DNA of 64,000 bases from Trogon surrucura. Its lineage: Eukaryota; Chordata; Aves; Trogoniformes; Trogonidae. This document shows positions 42,654-53,582 of the stretch, piece by piece. The notes under the pieces are model-generated. The model saw only the letters and a list, made by a program, of their open reading frames with translations. It had not been told where the DNA came from and did no database searches. Numbering within the stretch: position 1 is the stretch's first letter; each line of letters begins with the position of its first letter. The position numbers and the translations under genes are program-made. The stretch lies in assembly GCA_020746105.1 (NCBI GenBank), contig JAJGST010000022.1, positions 2,367,135 through 2,431,134 on the forward strand, in the 5' to 3' direction.

Positions 42654-43136
42654 ATGTTATCCGTCTGTGAAATGTTATGTCATGTCCTTTTAAATGTGGG
42701 TTCCTCATTAGGTGACAAAATTTTGTCCAAACTCTCGAGTGTGTTTTGGTATATCTTTCTGTGGTTTGCCTGTTCTGGTTACATGATGAGAATTTTCACT
42801 GTGCTGAGTTTTTTAGGGTCAGTGTATTCTGCAATAATTTGGGTGATCGGCATACCTGAATACCTTAAGAGCACAATGACGAATTTCATTTCTAACTACA
42901 CTTTCAATTTCACCTTAGGAAATTATACTCATTTGCTTGCTAATCTGAGTCTACCAGGTTTTGAGGATTGTGATTGTGAGTGCAGTTATCTTGATCGAAA
43001 GATTGAATTGTTATTGATTCTGATGTTAATGCCCATGAATCTTTTGGCATTGTGGCATTTCTGTAGGAATTTGTGCAAGTCATGGAGTACCGCTGTGTCC
43101 TCAGTCTGTATCAGCAAAAGTTGCCCCTGTGACTAG
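42654..43136 (+). CDS. ERVL copy C pre-gag membrane glycoprotein-like ORF (160 aa)
   Basis: ATG at 42,654, 175 bp after the primer binding site. Predicted layout: two neighbouring hydrophobic segments (FWYIFLWFACSGYMM, about 31-45; SVYSAIIWVIGI, about 56-67), a segment with four sequons (NYT, NFT, NYT, NLS) and the DCDCEC cysteine cluster, a third hydrophobic segment LLLILMLMPMNLLALWHF (about 123-140), then a short Cys/Ser tail. It ends overlapping the gag frame, which lies at +1. The best preserved of three copies. No family recognised. Not an env: no CX6CC or fusion peptide. Confidence 0.65.
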   Translation: MLSVCEMLCHVLLNVGSSLGDKILSKLSSVFWYIFLWFACSGYMMRIFTVLSFLGSVYSAIIWVIGIPEYLKSTMTNFISNYTFNFTLGNYTHLLANLSLPGFEDCDCECSYLDRKIELLLILMLMPMNLLALWHFCRNLCKSWSTAVSSVCISKSCPCD

Positions 43137-44424
43137 AAAGAAACATCGGAAAAAGTCAATTGCCCTAACAACAGATGACACAACACCGGGACATGGCCCT
43201 TCTAAAATAGCACCATCATATGACTCAGATTCAGACTCAGAGTCAGACTCAGGAAAGAAAGCTGGTATCCCTGTGACTGGGAAGAAACATCTAACAAAGA
43301 CAAATCGCCCAACATCAGATGATTCTGATCCAGGAGAGAGTCCTTCTAAACCGAAATCATCAGATAGTTCAGAGCCAGAATCGGAAGCAGCTGCCAAACC
43401 TTTAACTCTGAGGGACATGCGAGATGTGAGAAAGGACTTTGGCCGTCGTGAGGGTGAATCATATTACAGGTGGCTACTCCGATGCTGGGATAAAGGAGCT
43501 GATACCATTAATCTGAACGGTAAAGAAGCCAAACAGCTGGGATCCCTGTCTGGAAACGCAGGCGTTGACACGGAACTTGCAAAAGACGACAACAGTCTCA
43601 ACCTCTGGAGACGACTCTTGACAGCTATTAAGAACCGGTATACCCACAAGGACGATATTCCTATCCACACAACCAGCTGGACCAGCATGGAAAAAGGCAT
43701 TAAGTACCTGAGAGAACTAGCAGTGAGAGAGGTGATTTACAGCGATCCACAAACAATTTTAAACCCTGATGAGATGCCCTGCCACAAACACGTTATTCAG
43801 ATGTTTGTGAGGAGTGCCCCAACAGTGTATAAGCACACCTTGTCAACAATGGTCTGGGCATTAGATGGAGATGGTCGGGCACCAACAGTGAGTGAAGTGG
43901 CCAACAAAGCACAACAGTATGAAGACAGTACTGCCAATCCTCAACAAATTCAAATTGCTGCCGTGGAAACAACAATTGAGGAAAACAACAGATCACTGTA
44001 GAAATCAATTGAGAAAGCTATTGAGATAACAATGGAAAAAAACAATCAAGCAATTGAGAAAAACAGTGAATCATTTGAGAAAACCAATCAATCATTAAAA
44101 GAGCTGATTGACACATTGTCCAAGAGAGATGACAGACCTCAATGGAGCCACGCTGATGCTCTTAGAAGATACAGACCTTCAAGATCAACTAAAAATGATG
44201 GTAACTTGTCACGGAATGACTTGTGGATTTTCCTACGTGGATATGGTGAGGACATGAGGAGCTGGGATGGAAAACCTACTTCTGCTCTGTGGGAACGAGT
44301 ATCAAATTTGCGAAACACAAACAGAAGACAAGAATCTACAATGAGAAGGAATAATCAGAATGTAAATGTAGTTAATACCAATACTGTAAATCAGGTAAAC
44401 CCTGTGAATCAACCTCAGAATTAG
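43129..44424 (+). pseudogene. gag: ERVL copy C gag
   Basis: The frame is open from 43,039 (no ATG before MRDM at about 43,418) to a stop at 43,999-44,001, then from 44,032 to TAG 44,422-44,424. Ser-Asp repeat YDSDSDSESDSG, core WLLRCWDKGAD and Asn-rich end NVNVVNTNTVNQVNPV. Only one nonsense codon splits it; the frame otherwise runs into protease through UAG. Confidence 0.85.
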
Positions 44425-44979
44425 AGGGGCCCTGCCTCCAGCCAGGTGGAGGAGAGGGACAACCGAGTTTATTGGACTGTGTGGATTCGGTGACCTGGCA
44501 CATTAGAACCACAAAAATATAGAGCTCTGGAGGACACTGGTGCACAGTGCACCCTAATGCCATTGAATCATACAGGTAATGAAAATGCTACTATTTCTGG
44601 AGAGACGGGTGGTTCTCAAAAACTGTCTGTGTTGGAGGCCGAAATGAGCCTTACTGGGAATATGTGGAAAAAGCACCCCATAGTGACTGGTCCAAATGCC
44701 CCATGCATCCTTGGCATAGACTTCCTCAAGAAAGGGTATTATAAGGATCCAAGAGGCTATCGATGGGCTTTTGGCATAGGAGCTGTAGAGACCGAGGACA
44801 TTGATCAGCTGTCTAGCTTGCCCAAACTGTCAGAGGAGTCTAGTGTCGTAGGGCTGATGAAAACTGAAGACCAACAGGTACCAATAGGTACTAAAACAGT
44901 GCATTGACGACAATATCGTACCAAAAGAGACTCTGTAGTTCCCATCCAAAAGCTGATACGTCAAGTAGAAAGCCAAGGA
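44425..44979 (+). pseudogene. pro: ERVL copy C protease
   Basis: In frame after UAG. TGA at about 44,491-44,493 replaces the TGG kept in the left arm; the active-site motif is altered to EDTGAQCTLMP (GTG to GAG-type change versus VDTGA). Stop at 44,905-44,907 as in copies A and B. Confidence 0.85.
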
Positions 44980-45669
44980 GTGATCAGTAAAGCTCACTCA
45001 CCATTTAACAGTCCTATCTGTCCTGTGCGAAAGTTTGATGGAGAATGGAGATTAACTGGTATGCCAGTTATTAATTGGTATGCCACAATTGACATTGCTA
45101 ATGCATTTTTCTCTATTCCTATAGCAGCAGAATGCAGGCCGCAGTTTGCTTTCACCTGGAGGGGTATCCAGTACACCTGGAACCGATTGCCCCAGGGGTG
45201 GAAACACAGCCCTACCATCTGCCATGGACTGATCCATACTGCCCTGGAGAGGGGTGGAGCTCCAGAACATCTGCAATACATCGATGACATCATCGTATGG
45301 GGTAACACAGCAGAAGACGTTTTCACGAAAGGTAAGAAAATAATTGAGATTCTTTTGGATGCTGGTTTTGCCATAAAGAGAAGCAAGGTCAAGGGACCTG
45401 CGCGAGAGATCCAGTATTTGGGAGTGAAATGGCAAGATGGGCGTCGCCAGATCCCAATAGGCGTGATTAACACAATATCAGCTATGTTGCCACCAACTAA
45501 CAAAAAAGAAACACAATCCTTCTTAGGTACTGTGGGTTTCTGGAGAATGCATATTCCTGGTTATAGTCAGATTGTGAAACCTCTTTTTGATGTGACTCGA
45601 AAGAAAAACAAATTTCAATGGGGCCCTGAACAGCAACAGGCCTTTGAACAAATCAAACAAGAGATCGTG
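44980..45669 (+). pseudogene. pol: ERVL copy C reverse transcriptase
   Basis: WYATIDIANAFF, NRLPQGWKHSP and LQYIDDIIVWG present; the DYRGLN segment is deleted at about 45,057 as in copy B. Open until the inserted LTR at 45,670 in this arm, where copy B has a stop. Confidence 0.88.
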
Positions 45670-46014
45670 TGTCGTTGTAGAGACGGACACGACACATCTG
45701 TATGGTGATCAAAGTGGCTCAAAAATGGCTCCTTTATTAGACAAAGGGTGTGCCTTTTATAAATAGCTGTAGGTAGTAGAAGGGTAACGTGGCCTTTGCC
45801 TATAGGTTAAACACTTGTTGTTCAAGTTCTAATTGCTAATACTGAGCAGCTTCCAGCTGGGCTCACCCCCCCGGATCTTGAGGGAGAAGGTTCCGCAAAC
45901 GTGTCCAAACTCAGTACACACAACTTCCCATCTCAAGGGTACACTGGGAATTTGTCAAGGTCAATGTCTTCAACCCATGCCAGGTTTTCAGCAGTCCAGC
46001 TGCCATCCCCCACA
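45670..46014 (-). mobile_element. 345 bp solo LTR, right arm only
   Basis: Minus strand TGTGGGGGATGG...CTACAACGACA with TATTTATAAAAGG and AATAAAGG in order, so the LTR reads on the minus strand. Flanked by ATCGTG at 45,664-45,669 and 46,015-46,020 (6 bp, as ERVK/alpha types make). The left arm at about 16,009 is an uninterrupted empty site (reads ATCGTA). Confidence 0.93.
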
Positions 46015-46020
46015 ATCGTG

Positions 46021-46858
46021 CAGGCAGTAGCTCTTGGGCCAATCTGAACAGGGCAAGATATTAAAAATTTTCTATACACCGCAGCTGGGGACAATGATCC
46101 TGCATGGAGCCTCTGGCAGAAGGCACCAGGAGAAACTCGAGGTCGACCCTTTGTATTTTGGAGCTGAAAATATAGAGGCTCTGAGGCCAACTATACTGCA
46201 ACTGAAAAAGAAATACTGGCTGCATATGAAGGAGTTAAAGCTGCTTCGGAAGTGATTGGTTCTGAGGTACAGCTTCTCCTAGTACCACAAATATCAGTCC
46301 TAAACTGTATGTTCAAGAGTAAAGTTCCTTCCACACATCATGCCACCAATGCTACATAGAATCATAGAATGTTAGGGATTGGAAGGGACCTCGAAAGATC
46401 ATCAAGTCCAATCCCCCTGCCAGAGCAGGCACGCCTAGATTATGCTACACAGGAACGTGTCCAGGCAGGTCTTGAATGTCTCCAGAGAAGCATGAAGTAA
46501 ATGGACTGCCCTAATTACATAGAATGCTCAAATGGGTCATCACAATCATCAAGGACTTTTAGAGGTAATTGCAGACTGGCCACAAGGTAAAGACCTTGCA
46601 ATGCCACCTAAGGAGGTGGTGACACGGATTGAAGAAGCTCCACCATATAATCAGTTACCAGACAATGAAAAGCAATATGCCCTATTCACTGATGGATCTT
46701 GCCGCCTTGTAGGAAATGGTCCTAAGTGGAAAACTGCTGTGTGGAGTCCCACATGAGGTGTTGCAGAAGCAACTGAGTGAGAAGGTGGATCGAGTCAGTT
46801 TGCAGAGGTAAAAGCCATCCAGCTGGCCTTAGATATTGCTGAACGGGAAAAATGGCCA
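46021..46858 (+). pseudogene. pol: ERVL copy C connection and RNase H
   Basis: Mirror of 15,165-15,989; YALFTDGSCRLVGN at about 46,676. Contains the CR1 scrap 46,355-46,490 and stops near 46,165, 46,754 and 46,778. Confidence 0.82.
46355..46490 (-). mobile_element. CR1 3'-end fragment inside ERVL pol (right arm)
   Basis: Mirror of 15,533-15,668, octamer tail at 46,355. Confidence 0.9.
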
Positions 46859-48022
46859 ATGCTCTATCTTTATACTGACTCATGGATGGCAGCAAATTAT
46901 TTTTGGGATTGGTTAAAACAGTGGAAGCACAATAACTGGCAGCGCAGAGGGAAGCCTATTTGGGCTGCTGAACTATGGCAAGACATTGCTGCTCGGCTAG
47001 AGAACCTAGTTGTAAAGGTACCTCACGTAGATGCCCATGTGCCCAAAAGTCGTGCCACTGAGGAACATCGACACAACCAGCATGTGGATCAGGCTGCTCA
47101 GGTGTTCCAAATAGACTTGGACAGGGAACACAAAGGCGAACTGTTTCTAGCTCGGTGGGCCCATGACACTTCAGGACATCAGGGAAGAGATGGAACATAC
47201 AGATGGGCTCGTGACCGAGGGGTGGATTTAACTATGGACGCTATTGAGCAGGTTATCCATGATTGTGAAATATGCTCCGAAATTAAGCAAGTTAAGCGAT
47301 TAAAACCTTTGTGGTATGGGGAACGATGGTTAAAATATAGGTATGGGGAGGCCTGGCAGATTGATTACATCACACTTCCTTTAACTCGCCAGGGTAAGCG
47401 CTATGTGCTCACTATGGTAGAAGCAACCACCGGATGGTTAGAAACGTATCCCGTGCCTCACGCCACTGCCAGAAACACTATCTTGGGCCTAGAAAAGCAG
47501 ATCTTGTAGCGACACGGCACTCCACAAAGAATTGAATCAGATAATGGGACTCATTTCAGAAACAATCTTATAGACAATTGGGCTAAAGAACATGGTATTG
47601 AATGAGTATATCATATCCCGTATCATGCACAAGCCTCTGGGAATATTGAACGATACAATGGACTGTTAAAAACTGCTCTGAAAGCAATGGGAGGTGGAAC
47701 TTTTAAAAACTGGGACAAGCATTTAGCACATGCCACCTGATTAGTTAACACCAGAGGGTCCATCAATCGTGCTGGTTCTGCTCATTCAGAGCCTTTGCAT
47801 ACAGTAGAAGGAGATAAAGTCCCTGTGGTGCATGAAAGGAATTTGTTGGGGAAGACTGTCTGGGTATTTCCTGCTTTGGGCAAAGGCAAAGCCATTCATG
47901 GGGTTGCTTTTGCTCAAGGACCTGGAACTACTTGGTGGGTGATGATGAAAGATGGTGAAGTTCAATGTGTACCTCAAGGAAATTTAACTTTGGGTGAGAA
48001 TGTTCATTTTAATCCTGTATGA
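46859..48022 (+). pseudogene. pol: ERVL copy C integrase
   Basis: Mirror of 14,001-15,164: HHCC finger, QIDYITLP, ESDNGTHF, NIERYNG, C-terminal domain. Stops at 47,507-47,509 (TAG), about 47,604 (TGA) and about 47,739 (TGA), all shared with copy B and so older than the arm duplication. Confidence 0.87.
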
Positions 48023-48341
48023 TGTTGTTACATAATACTAACAGTGTTGAACAAGTGTTTTTCAGAATAATAACCAGTGATGACCAGAGCTGACCTCATC
48101 GAGTGACATCCAGCAAACGAGCTAGCCTCATCAAGTGACGTCCAATAACTTCTTCGAAGTGAACCTACAACCTATGGACACGAACTGTAACGAATTCCAC
48201 ATGAACTTTCCTGCCCTGAGAGACTGCTGTGATGGATGGAACCCACGATTCTGAACTTCATGAACTTACTGAACTTTTCCAATAAGTAGACCATTAGCTT
48301 GTGATCAGTATGACGTAAATGGTATGGAATAAGGGATAGAA
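48023..48341 (+). other. ERVL copy C 3' untranslated region
   Basis: No ORF. Polypurine-like GGTATGGAATAAGGGATAGA immediately before the 3' LTR; imperfect direct repeats as in copy B. Confidence 0.6.
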
Positions 48342-49152
48342 TGTCCTGGGTTTAGCTAGAAACCCAGTCCTGTTTAGTGATTTTTACTTTTCAGTTTAGT
48401 GTCTTCTAAAAGGCTGCACGTTCTGAAGTCAGCAGCATGTTTTTGCAGACAGTGTGTGCTACTGGCAGTGATAACACCTGATGTTTACAGTTACTGCCTG
48501 GGACTGGGATGCAGAAAGGCTCTTGCTTATACGTATTCCTACAGTGCCCAAGGCCACTGCTGGCTCTTGTGTGCCACGCTGGGGGTGCTGGGTAGTAAGA
48601 GGGGCACAAGGAAGTAAAAGGTTGCACCTCCGGGGGGTAATAGACAGGACAGGTGACCAACGAGAGTATTCCATCCCATATACGTCATAGTTAGTATAAA
48701 TTGAGTGATCACGAGAGTTTCGGCCCTTTTTCGACCTTTTCGCCCTTCTTTTCTGCAATGGCCGGTGTCCAGAGAGGACTCCATCTGACCTCCTGATTTT
48801 GACCCGGATCCTGAGTTCCCGAATCCAGCTCCCTGTATCCAGCTCCCCGCCGCCGCTGAGCCTGGGGTTTCCCCAGTGCCTCCTGCTCTGCAGCACCAGT
48901 GGTGATTGTTCTCAGGGGAGGGAGTCGGGTTTGATATCGGGCTACTGTCTATAGTTGTATATAATTCTTTACTTTTATCTTTTTACCATTATTCCCATTA
49001 TTTTCATTAAAGCTGTTCTAGTTTTTTTTCTCTTCTAATCTGTAAGTCTCTCTGCCTCATTCCCTTTTCTTTTCCCGTTTGGCGGGGGGGGGAAGAGGGG
49101 GTTAGAGAGCGTCTGTCCGTGTTAGTAGCCTGCCCAGCCCTAACCCACGACA
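48342..49152 (+). repeat. ERVL copy C 3' LTR (811 bp)
   Basis: TGTCCTGGG...CCCACGACA; TACGTCA 48,681-48,687, TATAAA 48,695-48,700, ATTAAA 49,016-49,021. Has an extra 21 bp (a repeated CAGCTCCC-type unit near 48,830) relative to the 5' LTR. Confidence 0.92.
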
Positions 49153-49576
49153 ACTTTATAGATGGGTATAAGTCTGACTCTTTTTCAGGATCAGTAGTAT
49201 CAGGGTCACATGAATCCACGGACACTTTATCACAAACATGCTCTGCCGTGCCCTGATCAATGCAAATTAGGGGTTCATCAGAAGCAGTGGTTCCTGCCAC
49301 TTGCAAAAGTTCCTCGGTAGGCTGTAATCCAGTTAAAGCAGTGCAAACTGTCCACCACGTAACAACTAATTCATCTGGTATCTTAAACTGTAAATCTTTC
49401 TTAATCTGTACTTCATCACCAACCTTTACCCACAATTTTGTATCATAAAAACCTGAATTAGGAAACCATTTACAATATTCCTTAACCCATAGGTCATAAA
49501 GGTCATAACTGTAAAATAGTATCATATTCCAGGGAGTTAGAAGGAAATTACTCAAACCATTCAGGTACTTCAACAA
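49153..49576 (-). pseudogene. gag: ERVK-like gag fragment (right arm)
   Basis: Mirror of 12,447-12,870; three residue differences seen (for example EYCKWFPNS versus EYCKRFPNS). Confidence 0.6.
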
Positions 49577-50204
49577 GGGGGAATAATGTGGTGATATATA
49601 TAAAAGTATTCCTTTAATGTAAGGTACATCTCAGCTCATCAAAGAGATGAGTCATTCGAACCCCTGAGAATGATGTATGGTTCTATATGCCAATATTTTT
49701 GCTTATTTTACACTCTCTACTAATATCAGATTCTTGAGTTTTTGTGTTCCAGGTTTCTTCGATGCATATCTGTGCTCCATCCAGAGGAAACAGCATCAGA
49801 ACAGTATTGCTGGTGTCATGAACCAAACATGAGACTGCAGTTCAACCCGAAAAAGCACAATACACACTTCTGGAATCTATACACTACATGTGTTGCCTTC
49901 ACAACACTGATGAATCAGTCTGCCTGAAGAATGATATTCAACATCTTCAGGACTTGCTGCAATAACTGATACCTGGCTGACATCGTGACTGCATTCCCTG
50001 AGAGGAGACACTTGATTTAAATCACTACGTTGAACTGTATTTATGCTTTTCTTTCATTATATATATTTTTCATGTACCTTTGTAGATTATTTTCTAATAT
50101 ACCTTGCAAGCCTCAGCAGATACCTCCAATTTCGCCAGCAAATGCAGTCGCTTGAGCAAGGGGGGTGAAATATAGAGGTACAGCAGAAGATTGGAGAGGA
50201 GGAC
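49577..50204 (+). other. Unassigned ERV-derived stretch (right arm)
   Basis: Mirror of 11,819-12,446. Broken frames on plus; possible decayed env end before a purine tract AAGGGGGGTG near 50,160. Confidence 0.35.
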
Positions 50205-50650
50205 TGTAGGTACGCTCAAGCAACATGCACCTGAAGTATCAGAAAACACAGACATCTCACTGGATTACTGCTTGGCCTTGTGTGCTCGACAAGCAGCACA
50301 CCCACACTGAGATAACAGAGGCCTGGGATTGATGCAGGGGCATCTTTCGCATTCCTGCCCTGCAAAGCAGTGAATGTGAGTCCTGGGAACTCAGGCAGAG
50401 CAGCAAGTAAAACATAACAACGCAGTGGGATAAATACTACGCATTTTTTAGCCAGGATATGATTTGGTTAAACCTCAAAATATGGTTTTCTGTATTAAAA
50501 ATGTGTTTAATAGTATTTGTTGTTGTGGGAAGTGTTTTGTTCTGTTCTTTTTCATTGTAATTAACAATCTCACCTGAAGTGTTGCCAGAGGGGTCCGAAG
50601 AACCAAAAGTACATCTCATGACTTTGATGGTGATCCAAAATAAACCAAAA
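50205..50650 (+). other. ERVK env/pre-LTR segment (right arm)
   Basis: Mirror of 11,373-11,818; shares sequence with 27,400-27,830. No intact ORF. Confidence 0.5.
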
Positions 50651-51010
50651 AACAAAAAAAAGGGGGAACTGAGGATACCCTACATATTTGTTATCTGTGC
50701 TGGTAGCACTGTGTTGCAGAATTAAGACTTTTGTCCTTGAGCTCTTTTCTAAACAAGTACATAACTCTTGCTTGCTAATAATCAAAAGAGACCTTGACCA
50801 GCCCAGTACAGCTCATGTTGGGAGTTTACTCGTGAGAATGGTCAGATAAGATGCTTCTTGTACACAAGATGTGCATGGGAGTGAATGGGAGAGTATGATC
50901 AAAACAGACCTGGGAAAGTCTGTTCTCCCTGTGTGATAACAGAGTGATTGAAGGAGTACAATAGCGAATAACAATCCTGGCCACATAGTCTGGTCTTCAG
51001 TTTGTAACTC
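50651..51010 (+). mobile_element. ERVK polypurine tract and truncated LTR (right arm)
   Basis: AAAAAAAGGGGGAAC then LTR from 50,671, matching 21,220 onwards until about 51,010. Confidence 0.75.
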
Positions 51011-51293
51011 ATAAATACTGCTACATCGCAAGTAATTTCTGAGCTACTGACTGATGTAGATAGTATTCGACACACTGTGTTACAAAATCGTGCTGCTGTA
51101 GATTTTTTTTTTTGTTAACTAAAGGACATGGTTGTGAGGAGTTTGAAGGCATGTGTTGTGTGAACTTGTGTGATCATTCCAATGGCATTCATAAGCAGCT
51201 TGCACAGTTGAAAGAACACTTTAATCTTGTTACGTATAATCGCAATCCTTTTGATGATTGATTAGCAAAATTAGGACTAGGACCATGTCTCAT
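51011..51293 (+). pseudogene. env: Alpha/beta-like env transmembrane fragment (right arm)
   Basis: Mirror of 10,735-11,012: CEEFEGMCC motif and following helix, frameshifted at the poly(T) run 51,105-51,114. Its membrane anchor continues at 52,490, beyond the inserted LTR-E. Confidence 0.72.
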
Positions 51294-52484
51294 TGTTTTG
51301 GTTTGGCCTGGCCGGATTTTGGCGGCAGGGGGGGAGCTGCAGGGTGGCTTCTGTAAGAAGCTGCTAGAAGCTCCCCAAGTTTGATACAACCAAGGCCAGC
51401 CGGCTCCAAAGAGGGACCCGCCGCTGGCCAAGGCTGAGCCTATCAGTAAGGTGATAGCAGAGGAACACCTCTGTGAAAAACATATTTAAGAATGGGAAAA
51501 AGAACTGCGCCACAATAACTGGCACAGAGATGGAGGAGTGAGAATCTGTGCAGACACCAAGGTCAGTGAAGAAGGAGGCGGGGGGGGAGGATGAGCTCCA
51601 GGCGCCGGAGCAGAGAGCGTCCCCTGGGTCCGTGGTGAAGACCATGGTGAAGCGGGTTGTCCCCCTGCAGCCCATGGGCGAGGTGCAGATGTCCACCGTG
51701 AGGATCACTGCGTAGATGTCCACCGAGGACTCCACGCCGTGTGGGTGGATGCCTGAAAGGGGACTGTAGCCCGTGGGAAGCCCGCATCAGAGCAAGTCGC
51801 TGCCGGAACCTGTAGCCCGTGGAAGAGAGGAATGCCCACGCTGGAGCAGGTTGGCCGGTGGGACTTTTGGGACGCTGCTGCGGGTGGCTCATGCTGGAGC
51901 AGTTTCCCCCGAAGGATTGCGCCTCAGACTCATGAGGGGTGGGCTGCCCCTCATGAGGTGACTCCCGTTGGGCAGTTTGTGATGAATTGCCCTTCGTGGG
52001 ACGACTCACGCGGAGAAGAGAGCATGAAGCTAATCTCCCGTGAGAGGGACCCCACAATGGCCTGGGGAGAGTGAAGAGTCCTCCCCCGGAGCGAAGAAGC
52101 GGGGAATCCAACTTCAGGTGAACTGACCGTAACCCCCATTCCCTGTCCCCCTGCGCCGCTCGGGGGGGGGGAGTTGGAAAAACTGGGATTGATGTTGAGC
52201 CCGGGAAGAAGGGAGGGATGAGGGGTAGGTGTTCTGTTTTTTAAGATCTGCTTGTTCTTTCTCACTTCTCATTACTCCTTTCTGATTAGTTCTTTTTATA
52301 AATGTACCTAATTTCCCCAAAATTGAGTCTGTTTTGCCTGGGACGGTAAATGAGAGTGATCTCCCTGTCCTTATCTCGAACCCTGAACCCTTGGAAATAT
52401 TTTCTCCCCCTGTTTAGCCGTGAAGGGGGAGTGAGAGAGCGGCTGGGTGGGTACCTGGTGACCGGCCAGGGTCAAACCACGACA
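51294..52484 (+). mobile_element. Solo LTR-E (1,191 bp) inside env
   Basis: TGTTTTGG...AAACCACGACA flanked by CTCAT at 51,289-51,293 and 52,485-52,489. Interrupts the TM gene. Same family as 55,589-56,773, 58,611-59,781 and 9,641-10,729. Confidence 0.93.
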
Positions 52485-52626
52485 CTCATGCAAATTGTAA
52501 AATGGCTTGGGCCAATAGTTATATTTTTGTTAGCATTATATGTTTTAGTGTCATGTGTGTTACAGTGTTTAAGAAGGCTTGGAACAGTTTGTATTAAGCA
52601 TTTTTAAAAAGAAAAGGGGGAGATAT
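52485..52626 (+). pseudogene. env: Env membrane anchor and polypurine tract
   Basis: Hydrophobic anchor (WLGPIVIFLLALYVLVSCVL) and short tail ending at TAA 52,605-52,607, then AAAGAAAAGGGGGAGA. Continuation of the TM gene at 51,011. Confidence 0.75.
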
Positions 52627-52990
52627 TGTGTCCTACTATTTGAATACGCTAGTAAAGAACTTAGTGAATGGGACGGGGAGCAGGAGTCATGCCAAGGACA
52701 AAGCATTGATACGGCAATACCTTGAAACTGCAAAATTATCAACTTTAAGGAGGCAGTTATACGAAACACAGAACTTGGCTAGTAAGACAGGATATGCATG
52801 CTTGTTAGGCAGTTACCAATCAACGGAGTCAGAGTGACGGGTGAACAACTCATGCTGGGCTACCTGTAACGAATCACAATATGCGTGATGTGTGCTAAGG
52901 AGAGCAAGAAGAGTATAAATGTGTGCGACTTTTACAATAAAGTGGCGATCTTTGGAACATCATATTGGTGTCATGTCGTTGGTCTTCACA
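52627..52990 (+). mobile_element. Alpha/beta-like 3' LTR (364 bp)
   Basis: TGTGTCCTACT...GGTCTTCACA, with TATAAA at 52,914-52,919 and AATAAA at 52,936-52,941. The short U3-R-U5 and CATATTGGTGTC are reminiscent of avian leukosis-type LTRs. Followed by satellite. Absent from the left arm because of deletion. Confidence 0.8.
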
Positions 52991-53577
52991 TGGATCCCCA
53001 CACACCAACTGTGCTCCACAGAAACCTTTCCAAATTGGGGAGAGCCATAGCCGTTATGACGTCAGGCTGAACCCTGTGTTGCAGGGTCCTAGTTAGGGTT
53101 AAAGTTCAGCGTTCCATAGAGCCTGTAGATGAAGAGACACTTGGGTTGGACAAAGCATTGCAAGGGGAGCATGGCACTGCACCAACAGTCCTCCACCCAC
53201 ACATTTCTCATTTTGGGACAACCATGTCCATAGAGATATCAGGCAGAACCCTGAGGTGCCGGGTTCTGATTAGGGTAATTGTTCAGATATGCATAAATCC
53301 TTGAGATGCGGAGATACTTGGGCTGGACAAGGGATTCCAAGGGGAGCACGGCACTTCACCAACAGTGCTTCACCCACACCTCTCTGATTTTGGGACAGCT
53401 ATAGCCACAGAGACATCAGGGTGAATCCTGCGGTGCAAGGTCCGGGTTAGGATTAGTGTTCAGAGATCCATAGAGCGTGGAGATGCAGAGACACATGGGC
53501 TGGACAAGGCATTCCAAGGCGAGTACGGCACTTCACCAACAGTGCACAACCAACACCTCTCTGATTTTCTGAGAGCC
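52991..53577. repeat. 177 bp satellite (orientation A), about 3.2 monomers
   Basis: Monomers with repeated CTTGGG, CATTCCAAGG and CAACAGTG blocks, GGTTAGGGTT-type motifs; interrupted at 53,578 by the gamma-like ERV. Confidence 0.88.
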
Positions 53578-53582
53578 ATACC

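Larger units (their letters stand above)
41665..49152 (+). mobile_element. ERVL copy C (right arm), nearly complete
   Basis: Mirror of copy B (12,871-20,001): LTR 41,665-42,454, primer site, pre-gag ORF, gag, pro, RT, RNase H, integrase, LTR 48,342-49,152. Flanks do not match (satellite left, ERVK gag right) and the two LTRs differ in length and sequence, so it is probably a recombinant of two insertions. A 345 bp LTR at 45,670 is unique to this arm. Confidence 0.92.
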
